In this document: piece after piece, positions 10,185-19,704 of the stretch | How the letters are laid out: the number at the start of each line of letters is the position of its first letter | Position numbering within the stretch: the stretch's first letter is position 1 | Source: Thermococcus sp. SY098 | GTDB taxonomy: Archaea; Methanobacteriota_B; Thermococci; Thermococcales; Thermococcaceae | Length of the DNA: 64,000 bases | NCBI RefSeq assembly: GCF_035621495.1 | Contig: NZ_CP141821.1 | Location: forward strand, 834,760 to 898,759 | Direction: 5' to 3' | The notes under the pieces: model-generated | Database searches by the model: none | Told to the model about the DNA's origin: nothing | Seen by the model: only the letters and a program-made list of their open reading frames with translations | Position numbers and translations under genes: made by a program

Positions 10185-10589
10185 TCAGTAAAACTCCGCT
10201 CCTTCCTCTTTCTCAACTTTCTGCTCAATTCTCTTAACCTTCGGCGGATGAAAGCCTTTAAGCTTCTCAAAAGTCCCCCACAAGCGCAAAAGCTCCTTAT
10301 GAACCGGACTTTCCGGAGGAATCACAATTATATGAGCAGGAGGATGAATGTCCCTTAACCGACCGATTGCCTTAGCTGGAGGCAAATCAATCTGAGCAAC
10401 GACATGAGCCCTGTATCTCTTTCTCGGCTTTTCCCCAACAATTTTTTCAAATGCCCAATCTGAAAGTGCAGGGGGTATTATCTTTGGGTCTCCCCTGATC
10501 TGCATTCCGCCATACCTCACAAGATCTGCCAAAGCCACCATTGCTTTGTCAAAGTTGTCTGTCCTTATCAATACAATCGTGTTTAGCAT
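10185..10589 (-). CDS. Conserved archaeal protein, DUF356-like
   Basis: The 134-residue soluble protein begins M-L-N-T-I-V-L-I-R-T-D-N-F-D-K-A-M-V-A-L-A-D and contains H-P-P-A-H-I-I-V-I-P-P-E-S-P-V-H. The start resembles the DUF356 family of euryarchaea, from memory of the family pattern. No enzyme motif is recognised. AGGTGAAAG upstream supports ATG 10589. It converges on mbf1 with only nine bases between stops. Confidence 0.6.
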   Translation of the reverse strand: MLNTIVLIRTDNFDKAMVALADLVRYGGMQIRGDPKIIPPALSDWAFEKIVGEKPRKRYRAHVVAQIDLPPAKAIGRLRDIHPPAHIIVIPPESPVHKELLRLWGTFEKLKGFHPPKVKRIEQKVEKEEGAEFY

Positions 10590-10738
10590 TGCTTTCACCT
10601 AAGGTCTGCTCATCTTTTGAGTTTTTAAAGGTTTGGCATTTTTAATAACTATAAGTTCCAAAAATATTCTGACAAACAAAAACTTCCCAGAAAAGGGACA
10701 AACAACCAATCATGTAGACAAAATGAGTAGCATAGTTT

Positions 10739-10786
10739 TAGTGGAAGCTTACGTTAGGAAATCCACTACTCTTCAAAATTTCCTAA
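10739..10786. repeat. Two interlocked inverted repeats upstream of tbp
   Basis: TAGTGGA (10739-10745) pairs with TCCACTA (10762-10768), and TTAGGAAAT (10754-10762) pairs with ATTTCCTAA (10778-10786). The two pairings interlock and share base 10762, so they are mutually exclusive as RNA hairpins. They sit about 25 bp upstream of the tbp TATA box. They could be an upstream regulatory site or part of a small transcript. The remainder of 10590-10853 holds only the promoter. Confidence 0.4.
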
Positions 10787-10809
10787 ACCTTTAAAAACCT
10801 AAAGTGAGG

Positions 10810-10820
10810 TATTTATAAAG
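10810..10820 (+). promoter_or_regulatory. tbp TATA box
   Basis: TATTTATAAAG at 10810-10820 lies about 35-45 nt before the tbp start. GGGGGTG lies six bases before the ATG as ribosome binding site. Predicted transcription start is near 10840, leaving a short leader. Confidence 0.6.
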
Positions 10821-10853
10821 GGTTTTTAAGCCCACTAACTGGGGGTGTAATTT

Positions 10854-11426
10854 ATGGTAGATATGAGCAAGGTAAAGCTTAGGATAGAAAACATCGTTGC
10901 TTCTGTGGATCTTTTCACACAGCTCGATTTGGAAAAGGTAATTGAAATATGTCCAAATTCCAAATACAACCCTGAGGAATTCCCCGGTATCATCTGTCGC
11001 TTCGATGAGCCTAAAGTTGCCCTCTTGGTTTTCAGCTCAGGTAAGCTCGTCGTTACAGGTGCTAAAAGTGTTGAAGATATTGAAAGAGCTGTCTCAAAGC
11101 TTGTCCAGATGCTCTCAAAGATTGGAACTAAGTTCCAAAGGGCTCCTCAGATTGATATTCAAAACATGGTCTTCAGCGGAGACATTGGAATGGAGTTCAA
11201 TTTGGATGCAGTCGCTTTAGTTCTGCCAAATTGTGAATATGAGCCAGAGCAGTTCCCTGGTGTTATCTACCGTGTTAAAGAACCAAGGGCTGTTATTCTG
11301 CTCTTCAGCTCAGGAAAGATTGTCTGCTCAGGCGCAAAAAGCGAGCATGATGCATGGGAGGCCGTTAGAAAGCTCCTCAGAGAGCTCGAGAAGTACGGTC
11401 TGATTGAAGAAGAGGAGGAATTCTAA
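10854..11426 (+). CDS. tbp: TATA-box-binding protein
   Basis: The 190-residue TBP has two direct saddle repeats. The first contains [29 protein letters not shown]. The second contains [29 protein letters not shown]. The acidic tail (E-E-E-E-E-F) is typical of Thermococcales. It recruits TFB and RNA polymerase to TATA boxes such as those listed here. It is probably single-gene; the next gene follows 30 bases later. Confidence 0.99.
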   Translation: MVDMSKVKLRIENIVASVDLFTQLDLEKVIEICPNSKYNPEEFPGIICRFDEPKVALLVFSSGKLVVTGAKSVEDIERAVSKLVQMLSKIGTKFQRAPQIDIQNMVFSGDIGMEFNLDAVALVLPNCEYEPEQFPGVIYRVKEPRAVILLFSSGKIVCSGAKSEHDAWEAVRKLLRELEKYGLIEEEEEF

Positions 11427-11456
11427 AGTTTTTATAATTTCCTTTTTGTGGTGCTC

Positions 11457-12461
11457 ATGCTTAGGATTCTCTACTCCTCCATTTTTAAAGAGCACAAATC
11501 CCTTGATTATCATCCAGAAAATCCCAACCGCTTGGACTTTGCAATTGAAGGGTTAAAAGCCAAAAATCTATGGCAGAATGTTGTTGAGCCCAATCCAGCA
11601 AACATCGAAGAAATTTTAGAGGTTCATTCTGAGAATTACGTTGAGAGAATCAGAAAAGCTTCACAAATGGGATTTCACTACATAGATCCAGATACTTATG
11701 TGGGCGAGAAAACATGGAATGCAGCACTTTACGCATTTGGGGCGGCAAGAGAAGCCAGTTTGATGGCTTTGGAGAAAAAAGGAATTTACTTAGCTTTAGT
11801 GAGACCGCCTGGACATCATGCTGGAAAAAGCGGTAGAGCGTTCTATGCCTCCACTTTAGGTTTCTGCATATTCAACAATGTTGCCGGAGCAGCTAAGCTC
11901 CTTGAAAGTCTTGAAGGAAATGCATTGATTATAGACTTTGACGTTCATCACGGCAACGGAACTCAGGAGATCTTCTGGAATGATGAAAATATAATTCACA
12001 TAGATTTGCATGAAAGGGACATTTACCCGTGGAGCGGCTATGAATGGGAAGTTGGTGGAAAAGATGCAGAAGGGACAAAGATAAACATCCCAATGACCTC
12101 CTATTCGGGCGACGATGATTACATATACGCTTGGAAGGAAATAGTCATGCCCATTGTAGATGTAATTAAACCAAAGGTTATTTTGATTTCGGCAGGGTTT
12201 GATGCATTCAAAGGTGATGGCTTAGCAACGATCCAGCTAACAGAGGAGTTTTATAGATTTGCCGGGGCGAGTCTTTCTGATTACAGCCTCGGTGTGGTTC
12301 TTGAAGGGGGTTATGGTATAGGGCTCGAAAAAGGGCTGCCCGCTTTTGTTGAAGGCTACCTCAAAGGCGAAACTGGGAAAGAGACTATAAGGCCAAGTTA
12401 TGAAGCACTTAAAGTCGTTGGAAAAGTTAAAGAGATTTTGAGGGAATGGTGGGAGTTATAA
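11457..12461 (+). CDS. Histone-deacetylase-family amidohydrolase
   Basis: The 334-residue protein has the arginase/deacetylase fold motifs: R-P-P-G-H-H-A-G (catalytic His-His), D-F-D-V-H-H-G-N-G-T-Q (zinc ligands), and I-S-A-G-F-D-A-F-K-G-D with the third ligand, then L-E-G-G-Y. Family members deacetylate lysine, polyamines or acetoin-related substrates. With BpsA and long polyamines in the same genome, acetylpolyamines are one candidate substrate; that is inference. ATG 11457 follows GTGGTGCTC. The 3' end overlaps the convergent ATPase gene by six bases. Confidence 0.88.
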   Translation: MLRILYSSIFKEHKSLDYHPENPNRLDFAIEGLKAKNLWQNVVEPNPANIEEILEVHSENYVERIRKASQMGFHYIDPDTYVGEKTWNAALYAFGAAREASLMALEKKGIYLALVRPPGHHAGKSGRAFYASTLGFCIFNNVAGAAKLLESLEGNALIIDFDVHHGNGTQEIFWNDENIIHIDLHERDIYPWSGYEWEVGGKDAEGTKINIPMTSYSGDDDYIYAWKEIVMPIVDVIKPKVILISAGFDAFKGDGLATIQLTEEFYRFAGASLSDYSLGVVLEGGYGIGLEKGLPAFVEGYLKGETGKETIRPSYEALKVVGKVKEILREWWEL

Positions 12462-13547
12462 CGTTTTAACTACTTCTGAGACTACCGGATCTGGAATCTC
12501 ATAACCTCTTTCGGTTTTTATCAGGTATCCGTACTTCACCAGATTCTTTAGCAAAGCGGAGAACTTTGCGTCGTTTACGTGGCCGCTTTTAACCTCAACG
12601 TAGTCTTTTATCTCGCTCCATCTGTGGTTCCCGAGGGCTACCGCTTTAAGGATGAAGCCGTATCTTCTGCTGAATGACAGCAGTGAAGAGAGTTCATCCC
12701 TTACAAGTGCATGTGCCTTTCTAAAGAGCTCATTCAGGGCATCTTTTTCAGAGAGCTTTCTAACCCCCCTCAGATAGCCATACATGGTTAGCCAGCCAAC
12801 TATGCCATCAAGTCTATTAACTGCGTTTTCTATCTCGCTAAGGGTTACTTTGAAATCAAGCTCTTCAAATCCCTTTCTCAGAAAGTCTTCGCTCTGTTCT
12901 CTGGTAAACCTTTCTAAGATTATCTCCCTTGCATATCTGCCAAAGAGAGGTTTTTTAGGATTGTCCAGTCCAAGAAAGTCATGAAGCATTCCCACCTCAG
13001 AACCCGTAAGAACAAAGGTTAAATTCGACAAGTTGTCCACCGCGTAGGCTATCATGCCATCGTACTGGATTCCAGATAGGCGAAGATACTGGGCTTCATC
13101 AAACGCTAAGATAACTCTTGTTCCTTCCTTTTCTGCCCAAGAATCAAGTTTTTCAAGGAGCTCTGCAAGATCAGGCTTCTTCTCGAATTCCACGTGGATA
13201 CCTGATATTCTAATACCTTTTATTGAGCTGAGAGCCTTTTCAAGCCCGAGCTGGAGTTTATGTTTGGCAGAGAGTGATTCCAGTAAGGAATCAAGAATCC
13301 TTTTGGCGAGGGTTTCTTGTGGTATTGAGCCGTGTGTAAAGTAGAGAGAACGTACATCGAGTTTCGCGCACGGAAAGCCAGATTCTCTCAGTGCAACATT
13401 CAAAAGGGAGCTTTTACCAAGACGCCTTATCCCCAGAAGCAGAAGCAGCCTCTCACCGAGCGATAGGGCATCTCTAAATTCCAGAAGTTCTTTCTCCCTA
13501 TCATATAAATCCTCTCTTCTGGTCTTTGGTTGCAGATCAAACAGCAA
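12456..13547 (-). CDS. Archaeal AAA-type ATPase with C-terminal winged helix
   Basis: The 363 residues form a STAND/archaeal ATPase (PF01637-like). A Walker A variant, L-G-I-R-R-L-G-K-S-S-L-L, lies about 40 residues in, followed by Walker B I-L-A-F-D-E-A-Q-Y-L, sensor T-G-S-E-V-G-M-L and a C-terminal winged helix. I set the start at TTG 13547: the protein then begins L-L-F-D-L-Q-P-K-T-R-R-E-D-L-Y-D-R-E, the family N-terminus, with GGTGGGG just upstream and a TATA box at about 13584-13590. The open frame continues to 13631 but would contain the promoter. Function is unknown. Confidence 0.8.
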   Translation of the reverse strand: MLFDLQPKTRREDLYDREKELLEFRDALSLGERLLLLLGIRRLGKSSLLNVALRESGFPCAKLDVRSLYFTHGSIPQETLAKRILDSLLESLSAKHKLQLGLEKALSSIKGIRISGIHVEFEKKPDLAELLEKLDSWAEKEGTRVILAFDEAQYLRLSGIQYDGMIAYAVDNLSNLTFVLTGSEVGMLHDFLGLDNPKKPLFGRYAREIILERFTREQSEDFLRKGFEELDFKVTLSEIENAVNRLDGIVGWLTMYGYLRGVRKLSEKDALNELFRKAHALVRDELSSLLSFSRRYGFILKAVALGNHRWSEIKDYVEVKSGHVNDAKFSALLKNLVKYGYLIKTERGYEIPDPVVSEVVKTL

Positions 13548-13591
13548 CTTACCCCACCGTAAGTAACTTACCCGGGGGTAAGTTATAAAGG
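13546..13591 (-). promoter_or_regulatory. Palindromic operator over the ATPase TATA box
   Basis: A perfect 10-bp-arm inverted repeat, TAACTTACCC-GG-GGGTAAGTTA (13564-13585), runs into the minus-strand TATA element CTTTATAAC (about 13582-13590). A third copy of the arm, AACTTACCCC, lies at 13546-13555 across the TTG start, and an inverted GTAAGT lies at 13559-13564. Repeated half-sites over TATA and start imply repressor control, possibly by the ATPase's own winged helix. Regulation is inferred. Confidence 0.65.
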
Positions 13592-13656
13592 TTTCGAAAA
13601 TAAAATCAGCAGGAATTTCCAAATCCCTCAATCAAAACAACAAAAAAGAAAGGACA

Positions 13657-14268
13657 TCAAAGCCCAAGTAATTCCTTGGCAGCTTTAACGCCAAGCTCGA
13701 AGGCCTTCATATTGACATCAACTGCCTTCTTTGGAACGCTGAGCCTAATGACTTCCTTAACGTGTTCAGCACTCAACGGGAACCCTGGCGTCTGTGTGAG
13801 TGCTCCAATGAGGACAACGTTTGTCGTGATGACATTTCCAGCTTCCAAAGCCAATTTTTCAGCATCTAAGGTTATGAGCTTGCCCTTAAAGTCCTCCTCG
13901 ATGATCTTCCTGATTTCCTCCATGCTTGGATATGTCGCTAATCCCATTGAAACTTGAACCGGTGGAATAGGGTTTGAGTTTGCTATAACCAATCCGCCTT
14001 CTTTGAGGTAGTTGATGTATCTCAAAGCTTCAACTGGCTCAAAAGCCATTATGACGTCCGCTTTTCCCTCGGGAACCATTGCTCCATAGACATCTTCACC
14101 AAATCTGACGTAAGCAATGACTGAACCGAAACGCTGGCTCATTCCATGAACCTCGCCAACCCTCACCTTGTAGCCAGCATGAAGGGCAGCCCAGCCTAAG
14201 AGGTTGGCAGCTGTGAGAATTCCCTGACCGCCAACACCAGTGATGACAATGTTGTACTCCTTAACCAT
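13657..14268 (-). CDS. iorB: Indolepyruvate:ferredoxin oxidoreductase subunit beta
   Basis: The 203-residue gamma-domain protein of the 2-oxoacid oxidoreductase family starts with [17 protein letters not shown] and carries [14 protein letters not shown]. With IorA it oxidatively decarboxylates arylpyruvates from Trp, Phe and Tyr to aryl-CoAs, reducing ferredoxin. ATG 14268 follows GGGTGAGTGAG and sits just inside the iorA stop region, so translation is coupled. Confidence 0.96.
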   Translation of the reverse strand: MVKEYNIVITGVGGQGILTAANLLGWAALHAGYKVRVGEVHGMSQRFGSVIAYVRFGEDVYGAMVPEGKADVIMAFEPVEALRYINYLKEGGLVIANSNPIPPVQVSMGLATYPSMEEIRKIIEEDFKGKLITLDAEKLALEAGNVITTNVVLIGALTQTPGFPLSAEHVKEVIRLSVPKKAVDVNMKAFELGVKAAKELLGL

Positions 14269-14269
14269 C

Positions 14270-16207
14270 TCACTCACCCTCCTTCATGACCTCAAACGCT
14301 CCGAATGGACAGACCTGTGCACATCCACCACATCCCCAACACATAAGCGGATTCACTTGGGCTTTCTTCTTCTCTGCATCCCAGTAGATTGCTGGGCATC
14401 CATAGGCGTTAATACAGATCTTACAGCCTGTACACTTATCTTCATTTACTGTGTATATTGGCCACTTCTCGCCTCTTCTCCTCAGCTGGCCTATATGGTG
14501 CAACGCACATACCCTTCTTGCGACAACAACGCTAACTCCTTCTGTCTCAATGGCCTTCTTCATGACTTCATATGTCGCCTTTATGTCATACGGATCAACT
14601 ACTTCAACGAAGTCTGCACCCATAGCTCTTGCAACCTCTTCAATTAGGATTCTCTTGCCCGGGCCGTGGGGAGTATCGCCCGTTCCCGGGTTGGGCTGAT
14701 CTCCAGTCATTGCCGTAACAAGGTTATCGACAACCACTATGACAACATTTGAGCGGTTGTAAATTGCGTTTGCCAAAGCTGGCAGTCCAGTGTGGAAGAA
14801 CGTTGAGTCACCAATCGTGGCAACGATGACTTTCTTCTTTTCTTTTGTATCTTTTTCACCAGGAACTCCATTCAATGCAACATCCAATCCATGAGCAACG
14901 CCTATTGATGCACCCATTGCAACCGTCGTGTCAACGGTCTTAAGCGGAGGGAGGACGCCGAGCGTGTAACATCCAATGTCGCTTGGGAATATCGCTTTTG
15001 AACCAGCCGCTTTTCTTATAGCATAGAAGGTGTTCCTGTGAGGACATGCCGGACACAGGCTTGGAGGTCTTGGTGGAACGATGGCTGAAACTTTCTTATA
15101 CTTCTCGTCAACACTTTCAAAGTCAATCGGGGTCTCAAGACCAAGGAATTTTGCTATCGCAGTTACAGCTCTCCTTGTTGTCATTTCATAAACTCTCGGA
15201 ACGTAGTCTTTTCCATGAATCGGGATTCTTATGCCGTTGTCAAAAGCCCATACCTTAACCTGCTCCTCAACAACAGGCTCAAGCTCTTCAACTATGAGAA
15301 CTCTTTCCAATCCATCAAAGAACTTCTCAAGCAGTTTGTATGGAACAGGGAAAGGCGTGCCAAGCTTTAGGATTTTCACCCCATCAACGCCAAGCCATGC
15401 TAAGGCCTCTTTTACATATGAATAAGCCAATCCGGGGGCTATGATACCTACTTTAGCGTCTTCTTTGCCCTCAATCCAGTTAAATGGGCATTTGGCAAGC
15501 TCTTCCCTGATCTTTTCAATCTTCTCCAGAATTTGTGGGTGGAACTTCCTTGCGTTGGAGGGAACATCAACAAACCTTGATGGGTCTTTCTTGAAGTCAC
15601 CAAATTTCCTCTTTGCCTGCTTAATCTCCTCTGGGAGCTCGCCTAAAATGACATCTCCCCTTGCGTGTGAAATTCTCGTTGTGGTTCTCAAGATAACCAT
15701 GTGCTTGAACTTCTCGCTTAGTTCAAAGGCATATTTTGTCATTTCCTTTGCTTCATGCGGACTTGAGGGCTCAAGAACTGGAACATTAGCAAACTTCGCG
15801 TAAACCCTTGTATCCTGCTCGTTCTGTGAGGACCACATGCTTGGATCATCAGCAACCATTATGACAAATCCACCTTCAACACCCATACCAACGGCGCTGA
15901 GAAAAGTATCTGCTGCAACGTTCAATCCGACGTGCTTCATTGCTGTCATAGCCCTCAGTCCAGACCATGCTGCACTTAGGGCTGTCTCAAATGCAACCTT
16001 CTCGTTTGTTGAATACTCCATATAAACGCCCGCTTTTTCTGCAACAGCAGCCATCGTGTCCGTAAGCTCAGAACTTGGTGTTCCAGGATAAGCTGCGAAA
16101 ACAGCTATGTTTGCCTCAAGGGCACCTCTTGCTATTGCGTGATTTCCCAAAAGGAGAACCTTCTCTCCAGGCTTATCCCATAAAACTATGTCAGTAACCT
16201 TTGCCAT
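14270..16207 (-). CDS. iorA: Indolepyruvate:ferredoxin oxidoreductase subunit alpha
   Basis: The 645-residue catalytic subunit begins with the pyrimidine domain ([20 protein letters not shown]). The thiamine-diphosphate domain contains G-D-S-T-F-F-H-T-G and [11 protein letters not shown]. Two C-terminal 4Fe-4S motifs follow: [14 protein letters not shown] and [12 protein letters not shown]. It transfers electrons to ferredoxin. GAGGTG precedes ATG 16207, which abuts the upstream synthetase gene, so the three genes form one operon. Confidence 0.97.
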   Translation of the reverse strand: MAKVTDIVLWDKPGEKVLLLGNHAIARGALEANIAVFAAYPGTPSSELTDTMAAVAEKAGVYMEYSTNEKVAFETALSAAWSGLRAMTAMKHVGLNVAADTFLSAVGMGVEGGFVIMVADDPSMWSSQNEQDTRVYAKFANVPVLEPSSPHEAKEMTKYAFELSEKFKHMVILRTTTRISHARGDVILGELPEEIKQAKRKFGDFKKDPSRFVDVPSNARKFHPQILEKIEKIREELAKCPFNWIEGKEDAKVGIIAPGLAYSYVKEALAWLGVDGVKILKLGTPFPVPYKLLEKFFDGLERVLIVEELEPVVEEQVKVWAFDNGIRIPIHGKDYVPRVYEMTTRRAVTAIAKFLGLETPIDFESVDEKYKKVSAIVPPRPPSLCPACPHRNTFYAIRKAAGSKAIFPSDIGCYTLGVLPPLKTVDTTVAMGASIGVAHGLDVALNGVPGEKDTKEKKKVIVATIGDSTFFHTGLPALANAIYNRSNVVIVVVDNLVTAMTGDQPNPGTGDTPHGPGKRILIEEVARAMGADFVEVVDPYDIKATYEVMKKAIETEGVSVVVARRVCALHHIGQLRRRGEKWPIYTVNEDKCTGCKICINAYGCPAIYWDAEKKKAQVNPLMCWGCGGCAQVCPFGAFEVMKEGE

Positions 16208-17581
16208 CTACAACACCTCATCCATTTTTCTTCTTGCGATTTCCCAAAGGGCGTATGCCGCTATTCCCACATCTTCAGGCCTTTCATAAACCGGAATGCC
16301 TTCTTTCTCAAGGAGCTCTTTAGCTGGCTCACTGACATAGCCAGCCATGAATAATGCCAAAACAGGCTTTCCGTTATTAACTTCCTTCACAGCCCTTATG
16401 ACGCCTTCAGCATGCTCCGTTGGAGTCATTCCAGCGAATGTTGGCACGACACAAATTGCAATGAGCATATCAACATTTTCATCTTCCAGAAGGAGCTTGG
16501 CAGTCTTGTAGTACTCTTCTCCCCTTGCACTTGCTATCATATCCACGGGATTCTTAACGGCGGCCATTGGAGGTAAAAACTCCCTAAGTTTCTGCATTGT
16601 TTCCTCTTCAAGGTTTGCCAATTTGAGTCCGTGTTTGTCAATTTCATCGGCCGTTAATACTCCAGGACCGCCAGCATTTGTCATAATTGCAACCCTGTTG
16701 CCCTTCGGAAGAGGCTGGGTAAATGCTCTCGCCATGCTGAGCATCTCATCAATCGTATTTGCAACCAAAATGCCTGTCTGCTTAAATGCTGCCTCATAGA
16801 TCCTGTAGCTTCCAGCTAATGAACCTGTATGGCTTGAAGCAGCCCTCGCTCCGCTCTCACTCTTTCCAGCCTTGAGAACAATGACAGGCTTTTTCTTGGT
16901 GACTTTTTTAGCGGCTTCCATGAACCTCCTTCCATCCTTAACACCTTCGATGTACAGCGCGATTGCCTTGCTTTCTTCATCATCTGCTAAGTACTCCATG
17001 AGCTCTGAAAAGTCAACATCAGCCATGTTCCCAATGCTTATGAACTTAGAAAAACCAATTCCTTCCTTGACAGTTTTATAAACAATTCCAGCTCCAAGAG
17101 CACCGCTTTGAGAAACAAATGCTATATCACCTTTCTTTGCATCCATGATGAATGTTGCGTTCATATCGTTGTGGGTGTTCATTACCCCGACACAGTTGGG
17201 GCCGATGATCCTCATGCCGTATTGGTGAGCGATCTCAACGAGTTCTTTTTCCTCCTTCTTCCCTTCTTCTCCAGTTTCCCCAAATCCAGCCGTGATTAGA
17301 ACAATTCCCTTCACGCCCTTTTCACCGCAATCAATTACTGTCTGCTTGACAAAGCGCTTTGGAACAACGATTACCGCCAAGTCCACTTCATCAGGGATTT
17401 CTTTAACATTCTTGTAAGCTTTAACTCCTTGGACAACTTCATCTTTTACGTTTACTGGATAAACTCTGCCCTCTTTGTATTTCTTGAGATTTTTAAAAAC
17501 TTCATAGCCGAGCTTTAAAGGATCATTAGAAGCGCCAATTACAGCTATTGCCTTAGGTTTGAAGAAATAATCGAACATCAT
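16208..17581 (-). CDS. ADP-forming acyl/aryl-acetyl-CoA synthetase, alpha subunit
   Basis: The 457-residue alpha subunit has a CoA-binding domain (A-I-A-V-I-G-A-S-N-D-P-L-K-L-G-Y-E-V) and two ligase-CoA domains. The phosphorylated histidine lies in A-A-S-S-H-T-G-S-L-A-G-S. It converts acyl-CoA, ADP and phosphate to acid, CoA and ATP. Being first in an operon with iorA/iorB, as for P. furiosus ACS II alpha, points to aryl-CoAs as substrate. The beta subunit is not in the window. ATG 17581 follows GGTGAT; ATG 17578 is possible. Confidence 0.92.
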   Translation of the reverse strand: MMFDYFFKPKAIAVIGASNDPLKLGYEVFKNLKKYKEGRVYPVNVKDEVVQGVKAYKNVKEIPDEVDLAVIVVPKRFVKQTVIDCGEKGVKGIVLITAGFGETGEEGKKEEKELVEIAHQYGMRIIGPNCVGVMNTHNDMNATFIMDAKKGDIAFVSQSGALGAGIVYKTVKEGIGFSKFISIGNMADVDFSELMEYLADDEESKAIALYIEGVKDGRRFMEAAKKVTKKKPVIVLKAGKSESGARAASSHTGSLAGSYRIYEAAFKQTGILVANTIDEMLSMARAFTQPLPKGNRVAIMTNAGGPGVLTADEIDKHGLKLANLEEETMQKLREFLPPMAAVKNPVDMIASARGEEYYKTAKLLLEDENVDMLIAICVVPTFAGMTPTEHAEGVIRAVKEVNNGKPVLALFMAGYVSEPAKELLEKEGIPVYERPEDVGIAAYALWEIARRKMDEVL

Positions 17582-17597
17582 TTTTACAATCACCGAA

Positions 17598-17622
17598 TTT
17601 TACATCGGTAAAAGTCTATATA
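17598..17622 (-). promoter_or_regulatory. Promoter and inverted repeat of the synthetase-ior operon
   Basis: TTTTAC-ATCG-GTAAAA (17598-17613) is a perfect 6-bp-arm inverted repeat between the minus-strand TATA element (CTTATATAG, about 17613-17621) and the start codon. It is placed to control initiation of the aryl-acid fermentation operon. From 17623 to 17866 I see only the upstream part of this promoter and the leader of the next gene. Confidence 0.45.
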
Positions 17623-17866
17623 AGCTTTCCGAAAAGAGACAGTTAGACGTTTTTGAGCATAAATAAAGGAAAATAGTCGTCAATGGGATAAAAGCAGCAC
17701 CAATGTCCAAATATATGTAAAGTCTCAACTACGAACCTTGTATTACAACAAAACCCCAAAATTTAACATTTCAACTTGAGTTCAGCGGGGATGGGTAGCA
17801 ACCTCTTCGAAACATTTAAGTAATCTTTTGTTATTATTCCAAATGTAGCTTCTGGAGGTGGTAAAG

Positions 17867-18544
17867 ATGGTGAAGATAAGGTTTTTAGGGCATGCGGCAT
17901 TTGAGATCGAAGGAAGCAAGAGAATTCTCATTGATCCGTTCTTAACAGGAAATCCTGCTGCAGCAGTAAAACCCGAAGATTTTGACAAAGTCGATTTAAT
18001 CTTAGTCACCCATATGCATGGCGACCACGTTGGCGATGCTGTAAAAATCGCACAGAAGACTGGAGCAAAGATTGTGGCAATGTATGACATAGCAAATTAC
18101 CTTGTTGAAAGGAACAAGGGTATAACGACTATTGGGATGAACTACGGCCCAACTGAAATAGAGGGAGTTAAGATCGTCCAAGTCCCAGCCTGGCATTCAA
18201 GCGGGGCAGAGGAGGGCTTCATGGTGGGCAATGCGTGTGGATTCATAATTGACATTGACGGCGTAACAATTTACCATGCTGGAGATACCTATGTCTTTAA
18301 GGACATGGAGCTGTTCGCCGAGCTTTATGGAATTGATGTTGCCTTACTCCCAATCGGAGGACACTTTACAATGGGACCAAAAGAGGCGGCAAAGGCAGTT
18401 GAACTGTTAAAGCCCAAATATGTGATCCCAATGCACTACAACACCTGGCCGCCGATTGCTCAGGATCCAGAAGAATTTAAGAAGCTTATTGGAGACAAAG
18501 CGGAGGTTATAATCCTCAAGCCTGGAGAAACCTTCGAGCTTTGA
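17867..18544 (+). CDS. UPF0173 metal-dependent hydrolase (MBL fold)
   Basis: The 225-residue metallo-beta-lactamase-fold protein has the metal motif V-T-H-M-H-G-D-H-V-G-D (HxHxDH), a later A-W-H-S-S-G, Y-H-A-G-D-T-Y and a terminal I-P-M-H-Y-N-T-W-P-P, which defines the UPF0173/YtkL group. The substrate is unknown. GGAGGTGG precedes ATG 17867. The gene ends 46 bases before the membrane regulator gene and could share its transcript. Confidence 0.88.
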   Translation: MVKIRFLGHAAFEIEGSKRILIDPFLTGNPAAAVKPEDFDKVDLILVTHMHGDHVGDAVKIAQKTGAKIVAMYDIANYLVERNKGITTIGMNYGPTEIEGVKIVQVPAWHSSGAEEGFMVGNACGFIIDIDGVTIYHAGDTYVFKDMELFAELYGIDVALLPIGGHFTMGPKEAAKAVELLKPKYVIPMHYNTWPPIAQDPEEFKKLIGDKAEVIILKPGETFEL

Positions 18545-18590
18545 AAAACCTTTTAAACTCTTTTCTTTTAGCTTTATTCTGGTGGTAAGA

Positions 18591-19604
18591 TTGAAGAATA
18601 AAGTCTGGATTTCACTTTCATTGCTCATATTGCTGGCAGTGTCCTTGGTAAGCTTCACTCTTCTTCCTGTGAATGCACAGGAAAACAAGCAGCAGTACGA
18701 TTTAATAATCGTTAGGAATGATGATTTAATTGACTACATTGTCGCTCTTCCCTATTCTAAGCTTATAAATGCTCCTATCTTACCTGTAGATCCCCAGATG
18801 CTTGATGATAAAACAAAAGCCCAGCTTTATTCCTATGCACAGCTTGGGTGGAGGAAGATACTTATAGTGGGCAACTCGAATGCTATAAGCAAAGAAGTTG
18901 AGGATGAACTTCTCTCCCTTGGTTTTAGTGTTACAAGGATTGGAGGAGCTGTAAGAACGGAAACGGCAGAAAAGTTAGCAGTTGCTTTTTATCCAGAGGG
19001 AAGCAACACCGTTGTCTTGGCAAGTGCAATGGATTATGGATCTGCACTGGCTGCGGCAAAGTTCGCAATGGAGTATCAGCTTCCTCTGCTTTTAACTTTG
19101 GAGAACGATCTATCAGAGTTTACCATTATCGGGCTGAAGAAGCTCCATCCAAGATTAGTTATTATGGTCGGCACCGGATTAAACGAAACAATTGAAAAAA
19201 GGCTGCAGGAGATGGGTTACGAAACCTACTGGCTTGGACACCAGATTGGACCTCCTCCAGTCTCAAAACCCGAAAAAGAGTCTCCAATCCCATGGGTTGT
19301 CATTGGTGCTGTGCTGTCTCTCGCAATTGCAGTTCCGATAATTCTCTATTGGGCAAAGAAAAAGTGGGCAGCAAACAGAGTTCCAATTGAAGTTTTAACT
19401 GAAAAAGAGAGGATAGTTGTTAAGGCAATACTTGAAAAAGGCGGAAAGGTCAAACAGGAGGATCTGCCAGAGCTGACTGGATATTCAAGACCTACTGTGA
19501 GCAGAATAGTTCAAGAGCTTGAAAAGAAGCAGCTTGTAACGAGGGAAAAAATCGGAAAAACATTCATAGTAAAGCTGATAAAGGAAATAAATCTCAAAGA
19601 ATAG
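18591..19604 (+). CDS. Membrane-tethered winged-helix regulator with extracytoplasmic sensor
   Basis: The 337-residue protein has an N-terminal hydrophobic signal/anchor ending at V-N-A-Q-E (about residue 30). A roughly 190-residue outside domain with repeated (K-I-L-I-V-G-N-S)-type strands resembles cell-wall-binding-repeat-2 domains. It is followed by a TM helix (W-V-V-I-G-A-V-L-S-L-A-I-A-V-P-I-I-L) and a cytoplasmic winged helix (E-D-L-P-E-L-T-G-Y-S-R-P-T-V-S-R-I-V). The arrangement suggests direct signalling from the envelope to DNA. TTG 18591 is preferred because GGTGGT lies four bases before it; GTG 18582 is the alternative. Target genes are unknown. Confidence 0.7.
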   Translation: MKNKVWISLSLLILLAVSLVSFTLLPVNAQENKQQYDLIIVRNDDLIDYIVALPYSKLINAPILPVDPQMLDDKTKAQLYSYAQLGWRKILIVGNSNAISKEVEDELLSLGFSVTRIGGAVRTETAEKLAVAFYPEGSNTVVLASAMDYGSALAAAKFAMEYQLPLLLTLENDLSEFTIIGLKKLHPRLVIMVGTGLNETIEKRLQEMGYETYWLGHQIGPPPVSKPEKESPIPWVVIGAVLSLAIAVPIILYWAKKKWAANRVPIEVLTEKERIVVKAILEKGGKVKQEDLPELTGYSRPTVSRIVQELEKKQLVTREKIGKTFIVKLIKEINLKE

Positions 19605-19704
19605 GTCGGATAAGCCCTCCGCTCATCACAGCTCAGGGTCCTGGCTGTCTCCTCATCCCCTTTGGATTTTTGCTTTTCCCTCAATAAAATATTAAGAAAA
19701 GGAC

